DNA from: Nitrospirota bacterium
GTDB taxonomy: Bacteria > Nitrospirota > Leptospirillia > Leptospirillales > Leptospirillaceae
NCBI GenBank assembly: GCA_021828375.1
Contig: JAKARS010000004.1
Location: forward strand, 1 to 64,000
Direction of reading: 5' to 3'
DNA: 64,000 nt
Shown one piece after another: positions 25,296 to 34,741 of the stretch. The notes beneath the pieces are model-generated. The model saw only the letters and a program-made list of their open reading frames with translations, searched no databases and was not told the origin of the DNA. The stretch's first letter is position 1, and each line of letters opens with the position of its first letter. The position numbers and the translations under genes were made by a program.

Positions 25296-28200
25296 CGACA
25301 GGCGCTCCTTCGGTGAGCTGGATCTGATTGTCCACGATTCCGATGCGGAGGGAGCTCTCCGGCGTCAGGGTGGATGCCGCATTGTCGAGGGACTTCAGTG
25401 CGGGGAGAAGAAGGGACTGGACCTTTCTCTGAAGCTGGGGAAGGGTCACCAGAGTCGGGTCAAGTTGAAAGGCGATGAAGGCGGGGACCTCCGGGTCGAT
25501 GTCGAGAACGCCTTTCATGGGGTGACCCTTGATGTAGGAGACCATGGTTTCGTAAACCGTTCTTCGGGCCATATCGATCAGGTCGGCATCGGTGTAGGTC
25601 GGGAACGGGACGATCAGGTCGAGAGTGTTCAGAAGCTCTCTCCCAAAGACGGGCAGGAAGGAGAGTCGGCCGTTCTTTTCTCCCAGTCTTTCGAGGATCA
25701 TTGCCGCGCGGTTGCCGCCTTTCAATTCTTCCATTTCGTCCCCCGAAAAGAGACTTGTGGAAAGGATGAGGGTGCTTTTGGGAACTGCGAGCCGTTTCTT
25801 GCCATTGGAGATGGTCCCGTCGGTCACATATTCCATCAGGAAGTCCCAGGCCGAAGGATGAGCCTGTTCGATATTGTCCAGGAAAAGCACAGAATCGGGG
25901 CGTTCCTCGAGAACGGTATGGATTCCCACCGGAAGCGGACTTTGGGCCGTTGACCCCAGGGGGCGCTGGAGGAGCATGCTGGCAAAGAGACGATCGGAAT
26001 AGAGCCCCATATCCCGAACCACCAGAGAGGGCTTTTCCGGGTCGAGATAGTGGGCCACCGCCCGGGCCGCCTCGAGCTTTCCTGTTCCCCGGGGCCCCGC
26101 AAAGAGAAAGGCCCCGAGAAGCCCGGAGCCGCCTTTCTTGATGCCATATTTCCCCGCCTCGAGAACCGAACGGACTTCCATCTGGATATCCTGTCTCCCC
26201 GGATAGCCCGGGAGGGCTTCAGCGAGAGGTTCAGGCATAAGAAGATGAAGGCTGCCGGCTTGCTCTTCGGCGCCTTCCGGGGCGGAGTCGCCTGAGGCGG
26301 CCTCCTCTGTGTGATCAAACTCGGCAAAGTTGATTTTGTCGGGATCGATCCCTTCAAGGATTTTGCCCAAGGCAAACTCTTCAAGTTCAGAGAAAAGGGA
26401 TCGGCCGAGCTCGGCCAAATCGAGGACCGAGGCAAAACGTCGGGCAATAAAAGGATCAATCTTGTTGACATCATCGGCCCCGCCGATCAGCCAGATATTC
26501 TTGTCCTCATTGGCTTGTGAGATTTCCATGACCTTCTGGTTGTAGAGCTCTCCGTGATATCCATAATTCGAGAGCTGAACCTTGGGAAAAAGCTCTTCGA
26601 CGGGATCAACAAAAATCGTTGACGGACGATGCTTCCTTGCCCGGAGGAGAAGGTTTCTGAATTCATTCCCGTCGAGGCGCTTCTCGTCCGAGGTCGTCAT
26701 GAAGCTGTAGCTGACCAGCTCGGAGAGGCGCATGGCGATTTGGCGGCGAATGCTCCGATTGCGACCGATGATCAGGATGGATTCATGAGACTTCTTCTGG
26801 CGATTGGAGAAGAGCTCGCTGGTCCGGTGGATGATGAAGGGGGCCATCGTCTCGTCGGTGAGTCGGGCCCGGACCCTTTCCATGGGGCCCGCGGTCGGAT
26901 CCTTCCAGTTTTGAGCCTTTCTTCGGATGGAAACATCGATGTCGAGCTGACGGAGAGACCGGCGAAGCTTTTGGGCATAGTCGGAGCTGTGGAGGACGAC
27001 TTCCCGAATGTCCTCCGCCGTGAATCCTTCCATCAGGGCTGAAAGCTTTCCCAAGTCAAAGCCCTGAACCATCTCGACGGTGAGGAGGGGGACATTGCCC
27101 GGGAGAAGCTCATTCTTTTTGGCTTCCTCCATCAGAAATCGTCCCAAAAGAGTCTTTCTCATCTCGAAGTCCGGCATTGGAATGGGAATGATCCAGTTGA
27201 TGATGGGGGGGGAGATGAAGAACTTGGGAAGGTCATCGGTCTTGTCGGCGGAGGCGATCAGAAGATGGGTCCTGTTTTTTGCCATTCTGGTCAGGAACGT
27301 CTGAACATTATGAAGACCTTGAGGATTTCCCTGAATTCCCCGGATGAAATTTCCGTAGTTCTCAATATAGATGATCAGGGGATTGAAGGGTTTGATCTTG
27401 AAAAGAAATCCCTTCCAATGATTTTCAAAGGTCTGGGAGTCCACGGTCAGCAAGGAGTCGAGAGAGAGGTTGAAGAGGGGGCGCTTGTATTCGCCGGCCA
27501 AGGCGCGCGCCATGATCGTTCGGCCGACCGAAGAGGATCCTGTCAACAGGATGCCGTTGGGAGCGGACCCCACACCCTTTTGGGCATTGGTGACCTGATA
27601 GAGGATCTGGGCCATCTCCGATTTGATCTCGGGGTTTCCCGCAATTTGGCTAAAATCCTCCGAAGGAACAAGAAGATTGGTCTTGGTGGTCTGGTGTTCC
27701 TCGTCGGAGATGCCCATTCGAAACAGTGCGACGAGCGAGAGAATTGTTGCCCCCAGCAGCCATCCCGCCCCTGTGCCCATGCTGATGAGGGAGACCATTC
27801 CCGAGGTGTTGCTCACCGTGGCTCCGGAGATCAGAAAGAAGCCTCCATAGATAATCGCCGAGGTCCAGAAGTAGATCGCTTTGGGCGCCATCCGGACCGG
27901 ATTGGGCTTGAAGATGATTTCTCCTTCGGCATTCTCCGAGTGAACCTGTGAGGGAATGAGAAGGAAGCAGAGGGAGGCAAGAAGCGTGACACCTCCAAGG
28001 ATCCAGAGCGACAGGGAGAGCGACCCTGGATCAGACCGGAAGGCAAAGCCGGCCAGCATGGCCGAAAGCCCGATAAAGCTCCAGATGGCAACAAAGGAAA
28101 AGGAGGGGGGAGGAATTCCCCGGGAAGACTTTTTCTTCCCTTTTCGCGACAGATAGGGGCGTCCGAGATTGCGTCCGATCCCTCCAAGGACGATGGCGTG

Positions 28201-28338
28201 GAGAAGAAGGACCAGAAGGATGACAAGGCTGGCCATGAGAGGCATCTGGGCATAGAGGGGATCGATCTCGTGGCGGAAGAAGAGCGCGGCGGAGACCCAG
28301 GAAAGCCCGACCAGCATGATGATGATCGGCTGGATCAT
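25255..28338 (-). CDS. Membrane-anchored protein with three degenerate AAA+ modules
   Basis: This 1027-residue protein has about six membrane segments (roughly 1-21, 33-53, 82-101, 109-128, 156-172, 185-207) and then three AAA+-like modules. Module 1 (about 228-475) is FtsH-like, but its P loop is GSSSVGRT (Lys to Arg) and its Walker B reads LIIYIEN rather than DE. Module 2 (about 520-645) has only traces (LIIGRNRSIRR, STIFVDPVEELF). Module 3 (about 710-980) follows the ClpB D2 plan (LFAGPRGTGKLEAARAVA, VLFLDNIEQAHPSAWDFLM). There the P-loop Thr is Leu754+1, Walker B Glu is Asn822, and the arginine-finger segment reads LLNTLD instead of the usual FINRID. ATP hydrolysis therefore looks lost in all three, although module 3 may still bind nucleotide. 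Its ATG overlaps the uvrC stop. Function is unknown; a membrane scaffold or partner of an active AAA+ protein is a guess. Confidence 0.8.
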   Translation of the reverse strand: MIQPIIIMLVGLSWVSAALFFRHEIDPLYAQMPLMASLVILLVLLLHAIVLGGIGRNLGRPYLSRKGKKKSSRGIPPPSFSFVAIWSFIGLSAMLAGFAFRSDPGSLSLSLWILGGVTLLASLCFLLIPSQVHSENAEGEIIFKPNPVRMAPKAIYFWTSAIIYGGFFLISGATVSNTSGMVSLISMGTGAGWLLGATILSLVALFRMGISDEEHQTTKTNLLVPSEDFSQIAGNPEIKSEMAQILYQVTNAQKGVGSAPNGILLTGSSSVGRTIMARALAGEYKRPLFNLSLDSLLTVDSQTFENHWKGFLFKIKPFNPLIIYIENYGNFIRGIQGNPQGLHNVQTFLTRMAKNRTHLLIASADKTDDLPKFFISPPIINWIIPIPMPDFEMRKTLLGRFLMEEAKKNELLPGNVPLLTVEMVQGFDLGKLSALMEGFTAEDIREVVLHSSDYAQKLRRSLRQLDIDVSIRRKAQNWKDPTAGPMERVRARLTDETMAPFIIHRTSELFSNRQKKSHESILIIGRNRSIRRQIAMRLSELVSYSFMTTSDEKRLDGNEFRNLLLRARKHRPSTIFVDPVEELFPKVQLSNYGYHGELYNQKVMEISQANEDKNIWLIGGADDVNKIDPFIARRFASVLDLAELGRSLFSELEEFALGKILEGIDPDKINFAEFDHTEEAASGDSAPEGAEEQAGSLHLLMPEPLAEALPGYPGRQDIQMEVRSVLEAGKYGIKKGGSGLLGAFLFAGPRGTGKLEAARAVAHYLDPEKPSLVVRDMGLYSDRLFASMLLQRPLGSTAQSPLPVGIHTVLEERPDSVLFLDNIEQAHPSAWDFLMEYVTDGTISNGKKRLAVPKSTLILSTSLFSGDEMEELKGGNRAAMILERLGEKNGRLSFLPVFGRELLNTLDLIVPFPTYTDADLIDMARRTVYETMVSYIKGHPMKGVLDIDPEVPAFIAFQLDPTLVTLPQLQRKVQSLLLPALKSLDNAASTLTPESSLRIGIVDNQIQLTEGAPVVTEKEPTVVTAGA

Positions 28339-30203
28339 CGGTCATCCTCCTTGGACGTTCCGGGAGACGGCCCTCCAGAAAGATGTTCGGAGATCCGCCG
28401 GGCCAGGGAGGCAGGAAGTCCCCCTTCGCGGGCGATTCTTTCGGGGCCCGCGGATTTGAGTTCTTCCACCGATCCGAAGGTCAGGAGCAGCTGTTTCTCT
28501 CGGGAGGGGCCTATGCCCGGGATATCCAGAAGTCGAGAGTGGGTCAAAGCTTCCTCCCGAAGCTTTCGGTGGTAGGTAATGGCAAACCGGTGGGCCTCGT
28601 CCCGGACCCTCATCAGCAGGTGCGTTGCCGGCCGGTGCGGGGGAAGAATCAGGGGGGAGTCGAACTCGGGAGAGACGAGTCGCTCGAGGTGACCAGTGCG
28701 GCTTCGCTCCTTGGCGATTCCCATGACCTGTTTGGGGAGTGGCGCTTTGCCGATCTGGTGGAGGGCGGCCAGTGCGGCCCTGAGCTGCGGCTCTCCGCCG
28801 TCGATGAGCAGAAGGTCGGGCAAGGGGCGCTCGTCGAAATGACGGGAGAGAACCTCGGCCAGCATCCGAAAGTCATCCTGCCCCCGGTCGTACCGGATCC
28901 GAAATCTTCGGTAGAGAGACTTTTCAGGGAGACCATCGACAAAGACGACCAGGGAGGCGACGGGAAAGGAGTCTCCGGTATTCGAGATGTCCACGCAGCC
29001 AATGCTGGCGGGAGCTTGTTCAAGACCAAGCATCTCGCGAACCTCTTCGAGGGCCTGCCGAAGATCGGACTGGCTCTTTCCGCGTTCTTTCAGGGAGGCC
29101 CGGGCATTGTTTTGCGCGAGTTCGACCACGGTCTTCTTTTCTCCTCGCCGGGGGTGGGTAACGATGACCTTTCCACCTTTCTTTTCGGACATCCACTCGA
29201 GGTTCATGAGGGCTTCATGGGTCAGGGGATGGGAGAGAAGGATCTCCTCCGGAAGTGCCGTTGTCTCCTGGGAGTAATGCTGTTCGAGAAAGGCCATGAG
29301 AAGGTCGTCAGGGCTGTCCTGGTCGAAGTTTCTGATATGGACCTCCCGTCGCCCGGCGATACGTCCGTTTCGGACAGAGAGGAGTTCGATCTGCGCGGAG
29401 CCTTCGTCTGTCTCGACAGCGACGGCATCCACCGCGGAAGAAATCCGAAATTCGACGGTTTGACGCTCAAGGATGGTCCGAATGCTCTCGAGTCGGTGCT
29501 TGGCCTTGGCCGCTTTTTCGAACTCTAGATTTTTGGCATGGCGAACCATTTCATTGTGGAGAAGGGTCTCGAGGTCGCTGTTCTTGCCTTCAAGAAAGAG
29601 TCGGACGCCATCGGCCATCCTGCGGTATTCCTCCCGGGTGACAAGTCCGGCGCAGGGTCCCATGCAACGGCCGATCTGGTATTCAATGCAGGGGCGATCG
29701 ATCGTTTTTCCCAGGTCGAGGCTGCATGTGGCCAGCGGAAAGATCCGGGAGATGGATCCGAGGGTTTCCCGGAGGGCGCCGGGATTGGCGTAGGGGCCAA
29801 AGGTCAGATCGGGGCTTCGGGACACCCTGCGTGTGACCGAGAGCCTCGGGAAGTCTTCAGACCAGGAAAAGCGGAGATAAGGGTAGGTCTTGTCATCGCG
29901 AAAGAGCACGTTGAAACGTGGCCGGTATTTCTTGATGAGGGTATTTTCGAGAATAAGGGCGTCGAGCTCGCTTCGGGTCACCAGTGTTTCAATGTTTGCA
30001 ACCCGTTCGGTCATTTTCCGGATGCGTGGGGAGGTGGGGCGGGTCTTCTGGAAGTAGGAGCGTACCCGATCCTTGAGGCATTTGGATTTTCCGACATAGA
30101 GAACCTCTCCCTTGTCGTCCTTCATGAGGTAGACTCCCGGCGAGTCGGGCAAAAGCCGAAGCTTTTCCTCTAGCCGAAGAGGTGTCTGTTTGCCCTCGTC
30201 CAT
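28335..30203 (-). CDS. uvrC: UvrABC excinuclease subunit C
   Basis: UvrC makes both incisions around DNA lesions in nucleotide excision repair. The 622-residue protein has the N-terminal GIY-YIG nuclease (GVYLMKDDKGEVLYVGKSK), an UVR motif (LLHNEMVRHAKNLEFEKAAK) and the RNase H-like UvrC domain (GCVDISNTGDSFPVASLVVF, LLLIDGGEPQL). C-terminal helix-hairpin-helix repeats follow (LLDIPGIGPSREKQLLLTF). It is followed with a 4-base overlap by the pseudo-AAA+ gene, which is an unusual partner. Confidence 0.96.
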   Translation of the reverse strand: MDEGKQTPLRLEEKLRLLPDSPGVYLMKDDKGEVLYVGKSKCLKDRVRSYFQKTRPTSPRIRKMTERVANIETLVTRSELDALILENTLIKKYRPRFNVLFRDDKTYPYLRFSWSEDFPRLSVTRRVSRSPDLTFGPYANPGALRETLGSISRIFPLATCSLDLGKTIDRPCIEYQIGRCMGPCAGLVTREEYRRMADGVRLFLEGKNSDLETLLHNEMVRHAKNLEFEKAAKAKHRLESIRTILERQTVEFRISSAVDAVAVETDEGSAQIELLSVRNGRIAGRREVHIRNFDQDSPDDLLMAFLEQHYSQETTALPEEILLSHPLTHEALMNLEWMSEKKGGKVIVTHPRRGEKKTVVELAQNNARASLKERGKSQSDLRQALEEVREMLGLEQAPASIGCVDISNTGDSFPVASLVVFVDGLPEKSLYRRFRIRYDRGQDDFRMLAEVLSRHFDERPLPDLLLIDGGEPQLRAALAALHQIGKAPLPKQVMGIAKERSRTGHLERLVSPEFDSPLILPPHRPATHLLMRVRDEAHRFAITYHRKLREEALTHSRLLDIPGIGPSREKQLLLTFGSVEELKSAGPERIAREGGLPASLARRISEHLSGGPSPGTSKEDDR

Positions 30204-30372
30204 GAAGGAACCCCCAAGTGAGCGGTTGTCGGATGATTGTCGCCTCTCCTATAATCAAAGAGAAGAAGACCCCAATCCTTTCCGGAGGAAACGGAAGAGA
30301 CATTCATTCTTTGTCTCCACCTGCTTTCTCATTGTATCATGGCATTTTTACAGGGTAAGGAGGCAACACACC

Positions 30373-30642
30373 ATGGCTTCCAATCAGGAGGATCCGCCAC
30401 GGGAGACACACTCCGACGCGAATCATGAGGAGGACGATCCGGCCCCGCTTCTCTCTGAGCCCATCACCTCCAAGGAGTGGTGGGGGCTCGTCCGATACTT
30501 CTTGGGGGGGCTGGCCGTTGCCCTGTTCTTTTTCTTTATGATGGCCAACGGTCCCAAGGGAGTTCTCGCGGGAGGAACAGCTCTTCTGGCGGGTTTGCTG
30601 GTCTGGCTCGTCTACCGGTTCGTTTTTCGATCGGATGAGTGA
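30373..30642 (+). CDS. Small two-helix membrane protein
   Basis: ATG 30373 (AAGGAGG 6-7 bases upstream) codes 89 residues. An acidic N terminus of about 40 residues is followed by two membrane segments (YFLGGLAVALFFFFMMA and GVLAGGTALLAGLLVWLVYRF). The ORF-track version beginning at 30190 would run antisense through the uvrC start and lacks support. I do not recognise the family; AtpI-like or YggT-like small membrane proteins look similar only in size. It is divergent from uvrC and convergent with ftsY. Confidence 0.65.
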   Translation: MASNQEDPPRETHSDANHEEDDPAPLLSEPITSKEWWGLVRYFLGGLAVALFFFFMMANGPKGVLAGGTALLAGLLVWLVYRFVFRSDE

Positions 30643-30659
30643 CGGGGAAGAGAAGGCTT

Positions 30660-31574
30660 TCAGCTGGTTCGAAGGATCGACCGAACAAAGGTTGACGGGT
30701 CGAAGGGGAGAAGATCATCGGTCTTTTCTCCCACGCCAATGAATCGGACGGGGATCTGGTGGCGGCGCGCCAGCGCGATGACCACCCCGCCTCGGGACGT
30801 GCCGTCGAGCTTGGTGAGGATGAGTCCTGAAACCGGCGCGATCTTGACGAATTCGTCAAGTTGGGAAAGGGCATTCTGGCCGATGGTTGCATCGAGGACG
30901 AGCCAGACCTCGACGGGAGAGTCCGGGGCCTCCCGGCTGATGATCGCCCCAATTTTCCTGAGCTCATTCATCAGGTTTTGCTTGTTCTGGAGCCTTCCCG
31001 CCGTGTCGATGATGGCCATATCGATCCCCCGGGCCCGGGCGGCCCTGACGGTATCGAAGGCGACGGAGGCCGGATCGGCTCCGGGTTTCTGATGGACAAC
31101 GGGGACATCGAGGCGCTCTCCCCATTTTCGAAGCTGCTCGATCGCCGCCGCACGGAAGGTGTCGGCGGCCCCGAGGATGACGGAATTTCCTGCATCCCTG
31201 AATCGGGCGGCAAGCTTGCCGGCGGTTGTCGTCTTTCCGACGCCGTTGACTCCCACAAGGAGAACCACCATGGGGGATTTGCGGGGAGAGAACTCCTCCC
31301 AAGGGGTGGGGGAGGGGAAAATTTCTGTCAGGGACCGCTCAAGGTGGGCCAGGCTCTCTTCGGAGGTGGCTCCGGGATTCTTTTTTTCCCAGGCCTTCAG
31401 TTCCTCGACGATTTCCTTCGAGACTACGGGACCAACATCGGCAGTGATCAGGATTTCTTCGAGCTCCTGATAAAATCCGGGATCTCGCCGGTTGAAGACC
31501 GATTCGATCGACCGTGCGACCTTGTCCCGGGTTTTTTGAAGCCCCTCCCTGATTTTGTCAAAAAATCCCATCAA
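30660..31574 (-). CDS. ftsY: Signal recognition particle receptor FtsY
   Basis: FtsY is the SRP receptor GTPase for co-translational membrane insertion. The NG domain is complete: G1 VGVNGVGKTTT, GAADTFRAAA, DTAGRLQNKQNLM, LTKLDGTSRGG, and FIGVGEKTDDLLPF. At 304 residues it lacks the long acidic A domain of E. coli FtsY, as in many phyla. It leads on, with a 4-base overlap on the map, to ybeY upstream in the same transcript. Confidence 0.97.
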   Translation of the reverse strand: MMGFFDKIREGLQKTRDKVARSIESVFNRRDPGFYQELEEILITADVGPVVSKEIVEELKAWEKKNPGATSEESLAHLERSLTEIFPSPTPWEEFSPRKSPMVVLLVGVNGVGKTTTAGKLAARFRDAGNSVILGAADTFRAAAIEQLRKWGERLDVPVVHQKPGADPASVAFDTVRAARARGIDMAIIDTAGRLQNKQNLMNELRKIGAIISREAPDSPVEVWLVLDATIGQNALSQLDEFVKIAPVSGLILTKLDGTSRGGVVIALARRHQIPVRFIGVGEKTDDLLPFDPSTFVRSILRTS

Positions 31575-32113
31575 GACATCCCCTTGCGGCCTTGTGCCAC
31601 TCTTTTCCTGTCAGATGGATCAATGTCCCCTGTCCCTTCCGGGATCTTTCCGGTGATTCCCTCGCCCCCTTGTCCTTCTTTTCGCCGGATGTGACGGGCG
31701 ATCTTTTCTTCTTCGGCCTTCATGATCCGCTGATCTTCTTCCCCTCTCTCATGGTCAAATCCCAGAAGATGGCAGACTCCGTGGATCAGGAGATTTGAGA
31801 GCTCGTCCTCAGGAGAGAGACCGGCTGTCATGGCCTGGCGATGGGCCCGAGGGACGGAGATCACGATCTCTCCGAGAAAACGAGGCATTCGAGGGGGAGA
31901 ACCCGGGGGACCTTCAAAGGAGAGAACATCGGTGGTGGAAGCCTTTCCCCGATAGGTGCGGTTCAGTTCGCGCATCCTTTTGTCATTGACCAGGACAAGG
32001 GAGAGGTCACAGTGGTCTTGGCCCACGGCTTCCAGGGCGAGTCGGGCGTGTCGATGAAGTCGTTCGGTGTCCACGGGAAGGGCTCGTTGCAACGAGAGGA
32101 TCTCAATCGACAT
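31571..32113 (-). CDS. ybeY: Endoribonuclease YbeY, rRNA maturation factor
   Basis: YbeY is a zinc-dependent RNase in 16S rRNA 3'-end maturation and ribosome quality control. The zinc motif HGVCHLLGFDHERGEED and the upstream FLGEIVIS are clear. From ATG 32113 (MSIEILSLQRALPVD) the protein has 180 residues with an extra basic C-terminal tail of about 35. The ORF-track start at 32260 lies inside phoH and adds a Pro-rich N terminus; I reject it. The order phoH-ybeY is conserved widely. Confidence 0.93.
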   Translation of the reverse strand: MSIEILSLQRALPVDTERLHRHARLALEAVGQDHCDLSLVLVNDKRMRELNRTYRGKASTTDVLSFEGPPGSPPRMPRFLGEIVISVPRAHRQAMTAGLSPEDELSNLLIHGVCHLLGFDHERGEEDQRIMKAEEEKIARHIRRKEGQGGEGITGKIPEGTGDIDPSDRKRVAQGRKGMS

Positions 32114-32120
32114 GGGGGCC

Positions 32121-33146
32121 TCAGGATGTCTTGCGGGGAGGTCGTGACCGCTTTTCTGAGGCATTCTGGGTCCGGGGGGCGGGGGAGGGCTTGGAGGCTT
32201 CATAGCGTTCGTAGGCCTTGACGATTTCCATGACAAGGCGATGGCGAACAACATCGACATCGGAAAAGAAGGTGAAGGAGATGCCTTCGATTCCCTTCAG
32301 CACCTCCTGGGCTTCGAGCAATCCGCTGTAGCGATCCTGGGGGAGGTCGATCTGGGTTGTGTCCCCTGTGATGATGGCCTTGGAGTTGAAGCCGATGCGC
32401 GTGAGGAACATTTTCATCTGCTCGACGGTGGCATTCTGGGCCTCGTCCAAAATGACAAAGGAGTCGTTGAGGGTTCTCCCCCGCATGAAGGCCAACGGAG
32501 CGATCTCGATTTCCCGGCGCTCCATCATCCGGTTGACCTTTTCCACATCGATCATATCGAAGAGGGCGTCATAGAGGGGGCGCAGATAGGGGTTGATCTT
32601 TTCGGCAATGTCTCCCGGAAGGAATCCCAGCCGTTCTCCTGCCTCGACAGCCGGACGAACCAAGATAATCCGGCGGAACGAGCCCTTCAGGAGATGGTGG
32701 ACGGCCAGGGCGACGGCCAAGTAGGTTTTGCCTGTTCCGGCCGGCCCGATTCCAAAGACAATATCCTTGGTCTTCATGGCACGGATGTACTCCAGCTGGT
32801 GGAGGGATTTGGGAAAGATCACCCGCTTTTTGCTGTTGATCGGCACATACTCCGAAAGCAGATCCTTGAGAGAGATGTGGGGAGAGTTTCGGGAGACCGA
32901 GATGGCCTGTCGGATCTCTTCTTCGCGGATGGAGTAGCCTGCCGCCATCAGGGACGTCAGGTCATCGATGACGCGGGATCCCTGGCGAACGGCCTCTTCC
33001 TCTCCTACCATCGTCAACACCGGTCCATTCACGGAAATCCGGAGCCCGAAAGCCTCTTCAAAGAGATGAATGTGCCGGTTCATCTCTCCAAGAAAGCTGG
33101 CGGTATCGAGATTCGGAGGGAGGTCGAGGTTCTGTCGGATGGCCAT
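32121..33146 (-). CDS. phoH: PhoH-like ATPase
   Basis: The 341-residue protein has a KH-like N-terminal part and a P-loop ATPase core with GPAGTGKTYLAVALAVHHLL, Walker B FVILDEAQNATVEQM, and the conserved GFLPGDIAEKINPYLRPLYD and TGDTTQIDLP. PhoH proteins of this type (PhoL/YbeZ) act with YbeY in RNA processing. The gene lies 7 bases before ybeY, which supports that role. Its start overlaps the stop of the UspA gene. Confidence 0.95.
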   Translation of the reverse strand: MAIRQNLDLPPNLDTASFLGEMNRHIHLFEEAFGLRISVNGPVLTMVGEEEAVRQGSRVIDDLTSLMAAGYSIREEEIRQAISVSRNSPHISLKDLLSEYVPINSKKRVIFPKSLHQLEYIRAMKTKDIVFGIGPAGTGKTYLAVALAVHHLLKGSFRRIILVRPAVEAGERLGFLPGDIAEKINPYLRPLYDALFDMIDVEKVNRMMERREIEIAPLAFMRGRTLNDSFVILDEAQNATVEQMKMFLTRIGFNSKAIITGDTTQIDLPQDRYSGLLEAQEVLKGIEGISFTFFSDVDVVRHRLVMEIVKAYERYEASKPSPAPRTQNASEKRSRPPRKTS

Positions 33147-33688
33147 TATTTGTCTGTCACTCCGTTAGATTGTGCCAGAGGTTTCAGGATCTCCGCGGGA
33201 AGATGGGCCAGAAGGGTTCGGGAGAGTTCGTCGCTCCGGGTTTGATCCTTGATGACAAGAACCGGGACGGGGGAAATGTGGACAAGGGATCCGGGAAGAG
33301 AGCCGGTCATCAAACGGCTGATCAGGGGTCTCCCGTGAGAGACGACAAGAATCAGGTCGAATCTCAGGACCGCTGCCAGGGAGGCCAGGATTTTGTCGGC
33401 CTTTCCATGGTAGACCCCCGTTGAAATTCTGGTAGGCATGGATCCGAGGTCCCGGGCGATCTGGTTCAACCGCCTCAGGGCTTCCTCGGCCACAGGCAAG
33501 AGGTTGAGGCCGGCCATAGGAAGGTCGATGGGAATATCCTGGAGTGCTTCGAGAACAAAGGCCAGATGAATTTCTTCAGGAAAGATCGAATCCCCATGGG
33601 CTGCCAGCTTCCGGATTTCCTCGATGACATCGGCAGGAAAGGGCGAGAGATCTGATCCTATGAGAATGCGGCGATAGCCTGTGGGCAT
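33146..33688 (-). CDS. Universal stress protein (UspA family)
   Basis: The 180-residue protein follows the Usp fold: RILIGSDLSPFP at the first strand, VVSHGRPLISRLMTGSLPGSLVHISPVPVLVI as the ATP-type nucleotide loop (G-x2-G-x9-G-S pattern, slightly altered) and last strand, plus a C-terminal extension of about 30 residues. It probably binds ATP or AMP; its role is not specified. The stop overlaps the phoH start (TAATG), placing it first in a usp-phoH-ybeY-ftsY transcript. Confidence 0.82.
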   Translation of the reverse strand: MPTGYRRILIGSDLSPFPADVIEEIRKLAAHGDSIFPEEIHLAFVLEALQDIPIDLPMAGLNLLPVAEEALRRLNQIARDLGSMPTRISTGVYHGKADKILASLAAVLRFDLILVVSHGRPLISRLMTGSLPGSLVHISPVPVLVIKDQTRSDELSRTLLAHLPAEILKPLAQSNGVTDK

Positions 33689-33853
33689 AAAGAATTCAAT
33701 CCTCAGAGATTTTTTGCAGTGAAAATCGAAGAAGACATGAACAAGGTATCACATGGAATTCAAGGTGAAACTTCAAGAGAAAGTCTCAAGCCTAACCTAA
33801 TTTTAATCCTACCACAGGGTCCCGTTGAAAACATCTTGACGAGCGATCAGCTC

Positions 33854-34741
33854 TTAACGCTTTTCATCGAGCCCGGCCCGCTCGTAGTGAGAAAGAACGA
33901 TGGCTGACCAGTCGAGAGGCTGACGTCCTCGGGCCAGGCCGGCCAAAAGGGAGTCCCGGGCGATGGAGGCCAACGGGAGCGGCACGCGAAGAGACTCGGC
34001 CGCCTCAAGAATGAGGTGCAGATCCTTGAGCCCCAGATCCATCGTAAACCCCGCCTTGTCATAACGTTTCTCTGCCATGATCTTTCCATAGTTTTCATAG
34101 AGAGGAGAGCGAAAAAGGGAGTCATTGAGAATTTCGAGAAAGAGGGCAGGGTCAACGCCAGCTCGGCGAACGAGGGCAAAGGACTCGCCAAGAGCCTCGA
34201 GTGCCGCAGCAATCATGAAATTTCCCGAGAGCTTCACGAGATTGGCCACGGAAGGGGAGTCTCCCAATCGGAAAACTTTGGCCCCCAAGGTTTCAAGAAT
34301 GGGCATGACCGAGGCGACAGAGTCCGGATCTCCGGCACAAAGAACGCGAAGCCGACCTTCGACAACGGCGTCGGGGCGCCCGAAGACGGGGGCCGAAACA
34401 AAACCTTGTCCCCTTTTTCTGTGTTCAGCGTCAATCTTTCTGGAAAGCTCGACGCTGATGGTTGACAGCGATAAATGAACCGAGCCTTCCGGTAGGGCAT
34501 CCAGAACCCCCGCCCCGTATAGAAGAGACTCGAGGGCCTCGTCATTTGAAAGGATGGTGGCAAAGATGCTGGCTTCTTTTGCCGCCTCTGCCGGAGAGGC
34601 GGCCCACAGGGCTCCTTTTTCAAGAAGGGGGAGCGCTTTTTCTTTTGTCCGATTTGTCACCGTCAAAGGGTACGGCCTGGCAAGGAGTCTTTCTGCCATG
34701 GGAAATCCCATATTTCCAAGGCCTGCAAGGGCAATTTTCAT
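33854..34741 (-). CDS. NAD(P)-dependent beta-hydroxyacid dehydrogenase
   Basis: The 295-residue protein starts with a Rossmann loop (IALAGLGNMGFPMAERL). It continues with the beta-hydroxyacid dehydrogenase features SLSTIS, SAPVFGRPDAVVEGRL and the catalytic-Lys helix ANLVKLSGNFMIAAALEALGE. The FGRPDA version of the substrate loop is seen in succinic-semialdehyde or glyoxylate-reductase-like members rather than true 3-hydroxyisobutyrate dehydrogenase, so the substrate is open. It overlaps the prepilin peptidase gene by 4 bases. Confidence 0.85.
   Translation of the reverse strand: MKIALAGLGNMGFPMAERLLARPYPLTVTNRTKEKALPLLEKGALWAASPAEAAKEASIFATILSNDEALESLLYGAGVLDALPEGSVHLSLSTISVELSRKIDAEHRKRGQGFVSAPVFGRPDAVVEGRLRVLCAGDPDSVASVMPILETLGAKVFRLGDSPSVANLVKLSGNFMIAAALEALGESFALVRRAGVDPALFLEILNDSLFRSPLYENYGKIMAEKRYDKAGFTMDLGLKDLHLILEAAESLRVPLPLASIARDSLLAGLARGRQPLDWSAIVLSHYERAGLDEKR

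Noticed and set aside
28383-29528. 381-codon plus-strand ORF
   Set aside because: Antisense to uvrC; no family features.
30190-30372. N-terminal extension of the small membrane protein
   Set aside because: Runs through the uvrC start in reverse, and the ATG at 30373 has a much better ribosome site.
32114-32260. 49-residue N-terminal extension of YbeY
   Set aside because: Lies inside phoH, is Pro-rich, and the ATG at 32113 gives the family N terminus.
32241-33245. 334-codon plus-strand ORF
   Set aside because: Antisense shadow of phoH, whose Walker motifs and neighbours are clear.
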